From an uncultured Oscillospiraceae bacterium (GTDB lineage Bacteria; Bacillota; Clostridia; Oscillospirales; Ruminococcaceae), in NCBI GenBank assembly GCA_934513685.1, contig CAKSWY010000038.1:1-14422 (forward strand): DNA of 14,422 nucleotides. The letters are read 5' to 3'. The notes under the pieces are model-generated. The model worked only from the letters and a program-made list of their open reading frames with translations, made no database searches and was not told the origin of the DNA. Positions 1 through 5,961 of the stretch are shown one piece after another (within the stretch, counting starts at the first letter, position 1; each line of letters begins with the position of its first letter). The translations under genes were made by a program, and so were the position numbers.

Positions 1-30
1 ATGGCATCGGTCTGGAAGGGTTGGAAAACA

Positions 31-76
31 AAAACCAGGCATTATTGAGATAAAAATCTTGATGATGCCTGGTTTT
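31..76. terminator. Long hairpin, bidirectional intrinsic terminator
   Basis: Arms 31-51 and 56-76 pair over 21 base pairs (three G-T wobbles at 43/64, 46/61 and 47/60) around an AAAA loop at 52-55. An A-rich tract precedes the stem, giving a strong U-tract on the minus strand, and a shorter TTTTCTT follows on the plus strand. It can therefore end transcripts from either side. A short frame ending at the TGA/TAA-rich stem (for example a stop at 46-48) may be the tail of a gene to the left, but too little is visible to call one. Confidence 0.8.
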
Positions 77-77
77 C

Positions 78-548
78 TTGTATGTGACAAACCGCTTTTC
101 CGACAATCCAGATGTTACACTATGTATCGACTGTAAGCAGGCACGAAAGGCAAAAGCGAAGGAATGGTTGAGAACTGCCGGTAAGGTTGTGGGCGTCGCA
201 GCTGTCACTGTAGGTGCAGTGTATGTAGCTTCTCAATCTTCCGGATACGATGATAATACAGATTACAAATACATCCCAGATGGAGATGATGGTATGAGAT
301 GCGCAAATTGCGGCAACACTGACGAAAATACTCTGTAGGATAAGGTCGATACCACATATTGCTCTAAGTGTGCACATCGAACATCAGTGGATACCGGCGA
401 AGACGACGTAGTGGAATGCCCATATTGTCACAGAATGCGAGACAGAAAAGCAATATACTGCCGTTGGTGCAACGATTCAGCATGGGAACCAAGCACCCAA
501 GACGAATTTGAGGAAATCGATAAAATTCTGAAAGATATTGGCTATTAA
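78..548 (+). pseudogene. Zinc-ribbon/membrane protein gene, 5'-truncated and interrupted by an amber codon
   Basis: Reading from TTG 78 gives 86 residues up to a TAG at 336-338. The same frame then stays open for 69 more residues to TAA 546-548. The part before the stop has a lone CIDC (residues 16-19), a hydrophobic segment (about 34-51) and CANC (75-78). The part after it has CSKC, then CPYC and CRWC. CANC and CSKC look like the two halves of one zinc ribbon, so the TAG sits inside a single domain. CPYC and CRWC form a second ribbon. The first CIDC has no upstream partner, no ribosome binding site precedes any start, and the frame is closed by TGA at 63-65 inside the terminator hairpin. This suggests the real N-terminus is missing. 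The most economical reading is decay, for example CAG to TAG. Suppression or readthrough cannot be excluded. Function is unknown. Confidence 0.7.
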
Positions 549-571
549 GTTCGTCTACGGAAATAGATGTG

Positions 572-577
572 AAGGAG
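572..577 (+). promoter_or_regulatory. Ribosome binding site in register with ATG 584, not with the regulator frame
   Basis: AAGGAG is followed by six T and then ATG 584-586, which is ideal spacing. That ATG opens only a nine-codon frame ending at TAA 611-613. The regulator frame starts at TTG 594, 16 bases from the site, which is too far for efficient initiation. Confidence 0.7.
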
Positions 578-583
578 TTTTTT

Positions 584-956
584 ATGGGTACATTTGGATA
601 TTATCTCATATAAAAAGCTTTGGAAGCTTCTGATCGATTTGGATATAAAAAAGAAAGATTTGCAGCAAGCTGCTGGAGTAAGTTCTGCACTGATTGCGAA
701 AATGGGGCGCAACGAAAATGTATCAACAGATTCACTTGTGAAAATCTGTACAGCCCTGAACTGTGATATAGGCGATATTATTGAGATCGTTCCAACAGTG
801 CGGGGCTTTTTTGCGCCCTTCCCGGGGGGACGGGGCATTGCCTGGTCTCCTCTTTTCGCTGCCGCTCTCTGGTTCCGTTCCTGTCATTCAGAGGAGCGGA
901 GCAACGAAGAATCTTTCCTCCTGGGGTCGCAAGATCCCTCGACAAGCTCGGGATGA
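584..956 (+). pseudogene. Small Cro/C1-type HTH regulator, frameshifted at its start and altered at its end
   Basis: The frame open from TTG 594 encodes ISYKKLWKLLIDLDIKKKDL, then an AGVSSALIAKMGRNENVSTD recognition region, then VKICTALNCDIGDIIEIVP. This is the compact single-domain HTH family (Cro/C1 type, HTH_26-like, usually about 65-75 residues) common in clostridia and their mobile elements. Such proteins bind DNA as repressors. The good ribosome binding site serves ATG 584, which is in another frame. Dropping one T from TTT 593-595 would give MGTLDIISYKKL, a normal start for the family, so a single-base insertion is likely. After EIVP, at about 790-800, composition turns GC-rich and about 50 unrelated residues follow, ending inside a dispersed repeat. 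Either a TTG-started 120-residue protein is made poorly or the gene is dead. Start 584 marks the presumed original ATG. Confidence 0.65.
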
Positions 957-957
957 C
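883..957. repeat. Dispersed palindromic repeat of the HSEERS(N/D)EES type
   Basis: The element runs from GTCATTC to GGATGAC, so its ends are inverted (GTCAT/ATGAC). Between them lie AGAGGAGCGGAGCAACGAAG, AAGATCCCTCGACAAGCTCG and spacer bases. Translated on the plus strand it gives CHSEERSNEESF and QDPSTSSG. These are signature peptides of a short non-coding repeat that is often misannotated as protein in many bacterial genomes (recalled knowledge). Only one copy is seen here. It is probably a mobile MITE- or REP-like sequence and supplies the stop codon of the preceding HTH frame. Confidence 0.65.
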
Positions 958-1078
958 ACGGGGCGCTCGGAATGAAAGGGGACGGGAGGACGCAGGCAGG
1001 AACGTCACCGAGACCGGAGATGCACGACATGGTCAGCACTGTGCACGAGATAAAACCCGCTTGGCGGGGGGCATGGAA

Positions 1079-1106
1079 AAACGCCCGGACTTCGGTCCGG
1101 GCGTTT
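1079..1106 (-). terminator. Intrinsic terminator of the 1121-1903 gene
   Basis: Twelve base pairs (1079-1090 with 1095-1106) close a UUCG-type tetraloop (plus-strand TTCG at 1091-1094). On the minus strand the stem is followed by TTTTTCC. It lies 15 bases beyond the stop codon of the secreted protein gene. Confidence 0.9.
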
Positions 1107-1120
1107 GCTGATGCAGGGAT

Positions 1121-1903
1121 TCAGTTGGCGTAGAACTCCACGACAGGATGATAACTGTACCAAGTGTAGTCCAGATCCAGGGTCTGGCCGCTGATGTAGT
1201 CACCCTTGCCGACAACGGCGTTCTGACGGGGGCAGGACCACATACCGGCGGGAACGTCCAGAGCAGTGAAGAAGTTCCGGGCATCCACGGTCTGCTCTCT
1301 GACCAGCTGACCGTTGTCATCGATAAACTTCACAGTGAAAGCGTCGGGATACACGGCCTCGCTGGTCAGGTCGAAGTTCAGAACAGGGTTCTTCTCATAC
1401 CAGTCATAGTCCAGGTCCAGGTCCTGACCGGTGATCATCTGGCCGCTTGCCAGAGTGACGCCATCAGCAGCCCAGTTCACGCTGGTGCCGTCCACCATGG
1501 GAACAGTGAACGATTTCATAAAATTCTTGGGGGACAGAACGGCGGAGCCTGCCTCGAAGCCGTTGGGCAGACAGAAGTTCAGAGTGAAGGACTCGGGGAG
1601 AATACTGTCGGCAACAAAAACAACGTTCTTGTCCTCGCCAAACTCTGCCGGGACCGTCTCGCCGGTGGCGACTTCCATGTTCAGAGCCTCGCAGTACCAG
1701 GTCTCAACATCGCGGTAGGTGGGAACAGTGACGCTCTTCACATAGCTGACTTCATCGTACTCGGCGATCACAGTGCCATCCTTCAGCTGGAAGCTGACGT
1801 CATAGGCTTTGGGATAGTTGGCAGCGGAGGCTGCCATGGGGAGCAGACCCAGGGCCAGAACCAGGGTCATCAGCAGCGACAGTACGCGGGTATGTTTTTT
1901 CAT
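1121..1903 (-). CDS. Secreted three-module repeat protein, function unknown
   Basis: 260 residues. A classical signal peptide (KKHTR, hydrophobic core, cleavage near MAASA, residue 27) predicts export. The mature part has three similar modules of about 70 residues (around 33-98, 107-178 and 187-260). Each begins with an F/V-x-F strand and ends in a [IA]xGQ/E...DLDLDY.WY...PV..F pattern, clearest in modules 2 and 3. The layout recalls the Listeria-Bacteroides/InlB B-repeat (Flg_new) family of beta-rich extracellular repeats, though I assign this only loosely. There is no sorting signal, dockerin or wall-binding domain, so it may be released. Start at 1903 is supported by AAAGGAGG eight bases upstream. 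It has its own promoter and terminator, so it is monocistronic. It sits between mobile-element genes and could be cargo. Confidence 0.85.
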   Translation of the reverse strand: MKKHTRVLSLLMTLVLALGLLPMAASAANYPKAYDVSFQLKDGTVIAEYDEVSYVKSVTVPTYRDVETWYCEALNMEVATGETVPAEFGEDKNVVFVADSILPESFTLNFCLPNGFEAGSAVLSPKNFMKSFTVPMVDGTSVNWAADGVTLASGQMITGQDLDLDYDWYEKNPVLNFDLTSEAVYPDAFTVKFIDDNGQLVREQTVDARNFFTALDVPAGMWSCPRQNAVVGKGDYISGQTLDLDYTWYSYHPVVEFYAN

Positions 1904-1949
1904 TTGTAAATCCTCCTTTGATAATAACAGATACCCCCGCTCCTGCAGA

Positions 1950-1971
1950 GTTTCGGCAAAACAACCGAAAC
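1950..1971 (-). promoter_or_regulatory. Leader hairpin upstream of the secreted repeat protein
   Basis: GTTTCGG and CCGAAAC (seven base pairs, eight-base loop) lie in the predicted 5' leader between the promoter at 1997-2025 and the ribosome binding site. No U-tract follows, so it is more likely a stabilising stem or a protein or operator site than a terminator. Confidence 0.4.
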
Positions 1972-1996
1972 AAGTACAGATAACGGACTCGTTTTT

Positions 1997-2025
1997 ATAT
2001 TAACACTGCAATTTGGAAAGGTCAA
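1997..2025 (-). promoter_or_regulatory. Predicted sigma-A promoter for the secreted repeat protein
   Basis: On the minus strand TTGACC (2025-2020) is separated by 17 bases from TAATAT (2002-1997). Transcription would start near 1990, leaving a leader of about 87 bases. The -35 lies only about 17 bases upstream of the recombinase ATG on the other strand, next to that gene's ribosome binding site. Transcription from here would therefore run opposite to the recombinase leader. Confidence 0.6.
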
Positions 2026-2041
2026 GGGAGAGGAAACAGAA

Positions 2042-3679
2042 ATGTTTGGAGCAACCGATAAAATTACCGCTCTCTATTGCAGACTTTCTCAGGAGGATGA
2101 GAAAGCTGGCGAATCCCTCTCCATTGAAAATCAAAAAAGTATCCTGCTTTCGTATTCCCGAGAGCACCACATGACGAATCCTGTGTTCTTTGTGGACGAC
2201 GGCTATTCCGGCACCAACTTTGACCGGCCCGGTTTTCAGGAGATGCTGGCCCAGATTGAGGCTGGCAAGGTGGCCAACTGCATTGTCAAGGATCTGTCCC
2301 GCCTGGGCAGAAACTCCGCTATGACAGGCCTCTACACCACCCTGACCTTCCCCAAGTACGGCACCCGGTTCATCGCCATCAACGACAACTTCGACAGCGC
2401 CGATCCCAACAGCGTGAACAACGATTTTGCCGGAATCAAGAACTGGTTCAACGAGTTTTACGCCCGTGATACCAGCCGTAAGATTCGTGCTGTTCAGAAG
2501 TCCAAGGGCGAAAAAGGCATCCCGCTGACGGTCAATGTGCCTTATGGCTATGTGAAGGACCCTAACGACCCTCACCACTGGATCATCGACCCGGAGGCCG
2601 CACAGGTGATCAAGAGGATCTTTACCATGTGCATGGAGGGCCGTGGCCCGTCCCAGATTGCCAATCAGCTGCGAGCGGATCAGGTGCTGACACCTACCGC
2701 TTACAAGAAGCAGCAGGGACAGAAAACGACTCACCCTCTGCCGGAAAATCCCTGTAAATGGTCTGACAGCTCTGTGGTCAAAACTCTGGAACGCCGGGAG
2801 TACACCGGCTGCACGGTCAATTTCAAGACCTACACCAATTCCATCTGGGACAAAAAACAGAGGGGAAACCCGCTGGAAAATCAGGCCGTGTTCCCGGACA
2901 CCCATGAGCGCATCATTGAGGACGATGTGTTTGAAAAGGTGCAGGAGATCCGCCAGCAGCGCCACTGCATGACCCGCAGCGGAAGAACCAGCATGTTCTC
3001 CGGTTTGGTGTATTGCGCCGACTGCGGCGCAAAGATGTATTACGGTGCCACCAACAACTACAAGCCTCAGAATGCTTTCTTCGATTGTTCCCTCCACTGG
3101 AAGGACAAGGAGAAGTGCGGCACACACTACATCCGAGAGTCTGTTCTGGAGCGTCTGGTGCTGCACCACATCCAGATGGTAACGAATCATATCCTGCACC
3201 ATAAGGACTACTTCGTGTCCGTCATGGGCCAGCAAGTGCGGCTGGAGAGCAGCGAGAAGATTCAGATCCATCGCAAGAAACTGGAGCGCAATCAGAAGCG
3301 GATTGCAGAACTGAAGCGGCTGTTCATCAAGATCTATGAGGACAACGCCGCAGGACTGCTCAGCGACGAGCGGTTCGACATGATGAGCCAGAGCTACGAG
3401 GCGGAGCAGAAGCAGCTGGAAGCGGAAACGCAGACCTTGCAACAGGAAATTGAAGTACAGGAACGACAGCATGAGAACATCGAGCTTTTCATCCAGAAGG
3501 CCGACAAGTATTTGGGCATCGAGAAGCTGACGCCCTACGCCCTGCGGGAGTTAATCCAGGGCATCTATGTGGAGGCCCCGGACAAGTCCAGCGGCAAGCG
3601 ACGCCAGACCATCCACATCAAGTATGACGGCATCGGCTTCATCCCTTTGGATGTGCTTATGAACGGAAAAACGGCGTGA
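2042..3679 (+). CDS. Large serine recombinase (TnpX/TndX type)
   Basis: 545 residues, normal for the family, which cuts and rejoins DNA at attachment sites through a phosphoserine intermediate. The N-terminal resolvase domain (about 8-150) has YCRLS with catalytic Ser16, YSGTNFDRPGF, and DLSRLGRN at 84-91. The Recombinase domain follows (about 165-285). A zinc ribbon uses C325, C328, C349 and C359. A long charged coiled coil (about 400-475) and a C-terminal DUF4368-like segment (about 480-540) complete it. All key residues are present and the frame is intact, so it should be active. The start is supported by AGAGG eight bases before the ATG. In known elements such genes lie at one end, pointing outward. 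Here nothing mobile follows, so the element, if any survives, should extend to the left. No conjugation genes are in view. Confidence 0.95.
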   Translation: MFGATDKITALYCRLSQEDEKAGESLSIENQKSILLSYSREHHMTNPVFFVDDGYSGTNFDRPGFQEMLAQIEAGKVANCIVKDLSRLGRNSAMTGLYTTLTFPKYGTRFIAINDNFDSADPNSVNNDFAGIKNWFNEFYARDTSRKIRAVQKSKGEKGIPLTVNVPYGYVKDPNDPHHWIIDPEAAQVIKRIFTMCMEGRGPSQIANQLRADQVLTPTAYKKQQGQKTTHPLPENPCKWSDSSVVKTLERREYTGCTVNFKTYTNSIWDKKQRGNPLENQAVFPDTHERIIEDDVFEKVQEIRQQRHCMTRSGRTSMFSGLVYCADCGAKMYYGATNNYKPQNAFFDCSLHWKDKEKCGTHYIRESVLERLVLHHIQMVTNHILHHKDYFVSVMGQQVRLESSEKIQIHRKKLERNQKRIAELKRLFIKIYEDNAAGLLSDERFDMMSQSYEAEQKQLEAETQTLQQEIEVQERQHENIELFIQKADKYLGIEKLTPYALRELIQGIYVEAPDKSSGKRRQTIHIKYDGIGFIPLDVLMNGKTA

Positions 3680-3716
3680 CCGAAGTCACGCCGCTTCCCG
3701 AGAACAACCAGTTCTC
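3673..3716. repeat. Two tight hairpins just after the recombinase
   Basis: GGCGTGAC/GTCACGCC (3673-3680 with 3685-3692, CGAA loop) overlaps the recombinase stop codon. GAGAAC/GTTCTC (3700-3705 with 3711-3716, five-base loop) follows eight bases later. Neither has a U-tract. They may be RNA stems protecting the mRNA end or inverted repeats near an element end. Confidence 0.5.
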
Positions 3717-3744
3717 ATGATATTTTGAATTTTACTGTTTTCCG

Positions 3745-3775
3745 GCCGCCCGGCCTTTCCCGGGCGGTCTTTTTT
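3745..3775 (+). terminator. Intrinsic terminator of the recombinase gene
   Basis: Eight GC pairs (3746-3753 with 3760-3767) around a six-base loop, followed by TCTTTTTT on the plus strand. The minus side has only AAAA-flanked sequence without a strong U-tract, so its main use is for the recombinase. The convergent acyl-CoA synthetase gene ends at 3782, just beyond it. Confidence 0.85.
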
Positions 3776-3781
3776 GTCTGC

Positions 3782-5542
3782 TTATTCGTTCACGGCCCGC
3801 TTGCGCCCGGCATTTGCCTGCTCCTCCAGCAGCTGAGACGCCAGCCCGATGCGGTTGGTCTTGAAGTGGAAGAACGGCCGCTCCGGCAGCGCAAAGATCT
3901 CTTCCGGCTGCATGAAATCATCCAGCACCGCGCGAATGGCGGGCTCCACATCTGCCACGCTGAAGCCATGCTCCAGCACCACATACAGATACGGCACAAA
4001 GCACCCGGGGTGCTCTTTGTCCGGAATGATCACAAAGAACTCATCCAGAATTCCCTTCACGTTTGCGTCCGCCACCAGATTTTCCATGGGCAGCAGGGCC
4101 AGGTCGCCGCCGCCGAAGCGGGGGCTGTAGCCGCGGGTCAGGGTATACACCACGCCATCCTCGGTGATGTAGCCCAGATCGCCCAGGTGCAGCCACACCT
4201 GCCCGTCTGCGTGGCGCTGAAGTGCCTTGGCGGTGTCCTCCGGACTGTCGTACCCCAGCATATTGCCGGGGCCGGTGCGGCACAGCTCGCCTACAAACCC
4301 GTAGCCCAGCTCCTCCTGCGTGCCCGGCTTGAACACGCCCAGCACCGTCAGCGGCATGGGAATGCCCACGTTGCCGTTCCGGATGGGATAGGGAGACATG
4401 GGCACGGTAATGTTGGAGCCCGCCTCGCTGCACCCATAGCCGGTGGTGAGGGTGGCCTTGCAGCCGTGCTTTTGCAGGAACTGTTGGGCCGTCTGCAGCT
4501 GGGTGTTGTTCATTGCCTCGGCGCCTGCGCCCGCCGCCAGCAGATGCGACAAGTCGTAATCCTCCGGAATGCGGGGGCTGTGCACCAGCACGTCCACAAA
4601 CATGGGAATGAGCGGCCAGCAGTTGGGCCGGTAGTGCATCAACTCCAGGTCCACATCCTCCGGCCGGCAGAAGGGGTCCAGAATCAGCAGCTTATTGGAA
4701 GCAAGCGGCAGAAGCATCATGGACACCACCACAGCCACCAGGCAGGGCGGCAGCGCCGTGATCAGCCAGGTGGGCCGGAACTGATCCGATGCACCGTAGA
4801 AGTTCATCTGGTACACCACGCCGATCATGGAATAGGCCGAGTGCACAACCTGCTTGGACGGGCCGGTGGAGCCGCTGGTGTAGGCGCAGAACAGCGGCCG
4901 GTTTTCATCCTGGGGCACGGCGGGCAGCTGCTCCACAGTGTCTCCCAGCGCCAGAAAATCGTTCCATCTGAGAACCGCCGGGCCTTCGGCACTGCGCGCC
5001 GTATAGCGCTCGTCCAGCGTCTCGCGGATGTTGGGCCGCAGGGTGTCGTAATCGCAGGAGGCGCAGGGGTCCACCAGCACCACGCGCTTCACCTGCCCGG
5101 AGGCCAGATAGGCGTTCATCTCCTGCATGGTGAGAAAATCGTGGGCGAAAATCACCGAAGCGCCGGACTTCTCCACCGCCTCCACATTTTCCTGCAGGGT
5201 ATTGTCCCGGCAGACCAGCGCCGCGCCTACCTGTTCCGCGGCCAGCAGCAGATACAGAAACTCCGGAACCGAGTGCAGGAACACCGGGATCCGGTCCCCC
5301 TCGCCGATGCCCAGCGCGTGCAGGGCCTTGGCCACCTGATCCGCCTTTTTCAGCAGTTCGTCCCAGGAAATGTCGCTTCCGTAGTAGTGCACCGCCGTAA
5401 CCGTCCGGCCGGGCATATTCTGCTCCAGATAGGCACGCAGGGTGCAGTGGGGCACCTTCATTCCCTCCACCATCTGGGGCGGGTAATACTTCATCCAGGG
5501 CCGTTCCTCGCTGGCAAGGCGGCGCTTCATCGGCTGATCCAT
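3782..5542 (-). CDS. AMP-forming acyl-CoA synthetase/ligase homologue with abnormal C-terminal motifs
   Basis: 586 residues, ANL superfamily (adenylation of a carboxylate, then transfer, usually to CoA; cytoplasmic). Visible core motifs are the P-loop AYTSGSTGPSK at 220-230, GYGCSEAG at 368-375 and HLGDLGY at 452-458 with the ribose-binding Asp455. The hinge region, normally GRxKDxIK, reads TRGYSPRFGGGDLALLPMEN (469-488); Arg470 may be kept but the KD and K are gone. The A10 catalytic-lysine motif, normally near PxTxxGK, reads HFKTNRIGLAS (559-569) with no lysine in the expected place. Substrate is unknown. The N-terminal part up to about 500 looks competent for nucleotide binding, but the C-terminal lid may be altered or non-canonical. 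The start is supported by AAGGAG seven bases upstream. It is a single gene between terminators. Confidence 0.85.
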   Translation of the reverse strand: MDQPMKRRLASEERPWMKYYPPQMVEGMKVPHCTLRAYLEQNMPGRTVTAVHYYGSDISWDELLKKADQVAKALHALGIGEGDRIPVFLHSVPEFLYLLLAAEQVGAALVCRDNTLQENVEAVEKSGASVIFAHDFLTMQEMNAYLASGQVKRVVLVDPCASCDYDTLRPNIRETLDERYTARSAEGPAVLRWNDFLALGDTVEQLPAVPQDENRPLFCAYTSGSTGPSKQVVHSAYSMIGVVYQMNFYGASDQFRPTWLITALPPCLVAVVVSMMLLPLASNKLLILDPFCRPEDVDLELMHYRPNCWPLIPMFVDVLVHSPRIPEDYDLSHLLAAGAGAEAMNNTQLQTAQQFLQKHGCKATLTTGYGCSEAGSNITVPMSPYPIRNGNVGIPMPLTVLGVFKPGTQEELGYGFVGELCRTGPGNMLGYDSPEDTAKALQRHADGQVWLHLGDLGYITEDGVVYTLTRGYSPRFGGGDLALLPMENLVADANVKGILDEFFVIIPDKEHPGCFVPYLYVVLEHGFSVADVEPAIRAVLDDFMQPEEIFALPERPFFHFKTNRIGLASQLLEEQANAGRKRAVNE

Positions 5543-5564
5543 TTACTTTCTCCTTTTGGTTTTT

Positions 5565-5696
5565 GGCAGAACTCTGCCTTTTTTGTTCTGGGGGCAGCAG
5601 GCAAGTTCATTCCACCGTCTGCTGCACGTTGTGCCGCCGGGGCCTTGGGTACGTGCCCCGGCAAGTAAGCGGAAGGAGCATTTTGCCCATTCCGCT
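5565..5696 (-). promoter_or_regulatory. Structured 5' leader of the acyl-CoA synthetase gene
   Basis: Read in the direction of the gene, four stems occur in a row. They are AGCGGAA/TTCCGCT (5696-5690 with 5674-5668), GCCGGGGC/GCCCCGGC (5662-5655 with 5643-5636), GCAGCAG/CTGCTGC (5625-5619 with 5600-5594), and two mutually exclusive stems near the start codon. Of the last two, AGAAC/GTTCT uses 5589-5585 with 5572-5568, and GGCAG/CTGCC uses 5578-5574 with 5569-5565. No T-box core, RBS-sequestering stem or known riboswitch consensus was recognised. It could be a regulatory leader, or simply GC-rich sequence that folds easily. Confidence 0.35.
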
Positions 5697-5888
5697 CTTC
5701 GTCTGCTACCACCATACCATATTTTTGCAAAGAACACCCGTGCCACATCTTGCCAAAACTTGACGAAATGAATTCACATCGGCACAGAACAATTCACATG
5801 GTTTCCAGTCGTTTCGCTGCGCCGCGCGTTCCCCTGCCGGCCGGTGCTGCTCGCAGTACTTCAGCCGCCCGTGATCCGGCCCCGGGCA
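5697..5888. other. Intergenic stretch, no gene seen
   Basis: This is the rest of the ~420-base gap between the acyl-CoA synthetase start and the sortase end. Short frames exist on both strands, but none has a ribosome binding site or recognisable protein. It contains AATTCACAT twice, at 5771-5779 and 5791-5799, exactly 20 bases apart, which may be an operator upstream of the synthetase gene. A TATGGT-containing AT-rich patch near 5716-5730 on the minus strand is the best place for a promoter, but no convincing -35 accompanies it. Confidence 0.5.
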
Positions 5889-5889
5889 C

Positions 5890-5921
5890 AAAAAAGCGGA
5901 GGATGCCGATGCGTCCTCCGC
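5890..5921 (-). terminator. Intrinsic terminator of the sortase gene
   Basis: GCGGAGGA/TCCTCCGC (5896-5903 with 5914-5921) forms an eight-pair stem. On the minus strand it is followed by six U (5895-5890). It lies about 40 bases beyond the sortase stop codon. Confidence 0.85.
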
Positions 5922-5961
5922 CTTTTGCTTTTTGATTCAGTTTTGATCGTCTGTTCGCGCC

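Noticed and set aside
778..1008. Short frames on both strands over the repeat element
   Set aside because: They are translations of a dispersed non-coding repeat and its flanks.
2000..3472. A 490-residue minus-strand frame opposite the recombinase
   Set aside because: Antisense shadow. The plus frame contains all serine recombinase catalytic and zinc residues.
5594..5640. T-box leader (a GGTGGAA segment on the minus strand near 5612)
   Set aside because: The conserved GGGTGGNACCGCG core is absent, no terminator follows, and the gene is not a tRNA-linked or amino-acid gene.
3725..5668. A 647-residue plus-strand frame opposite the acyl-CoA synthetase
   Set aside because: Its composition is His/Gly/Arg-rich as expected for antisense of a GC-rich gene. 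The minus strand carries clear ANL motifs.
5527..5748. Short frames on both strands upstream of the acyl-CoA synthetase
   Set aside because: No ribosome binding sites or recognisable sequence; they overlap the hairpin leader.
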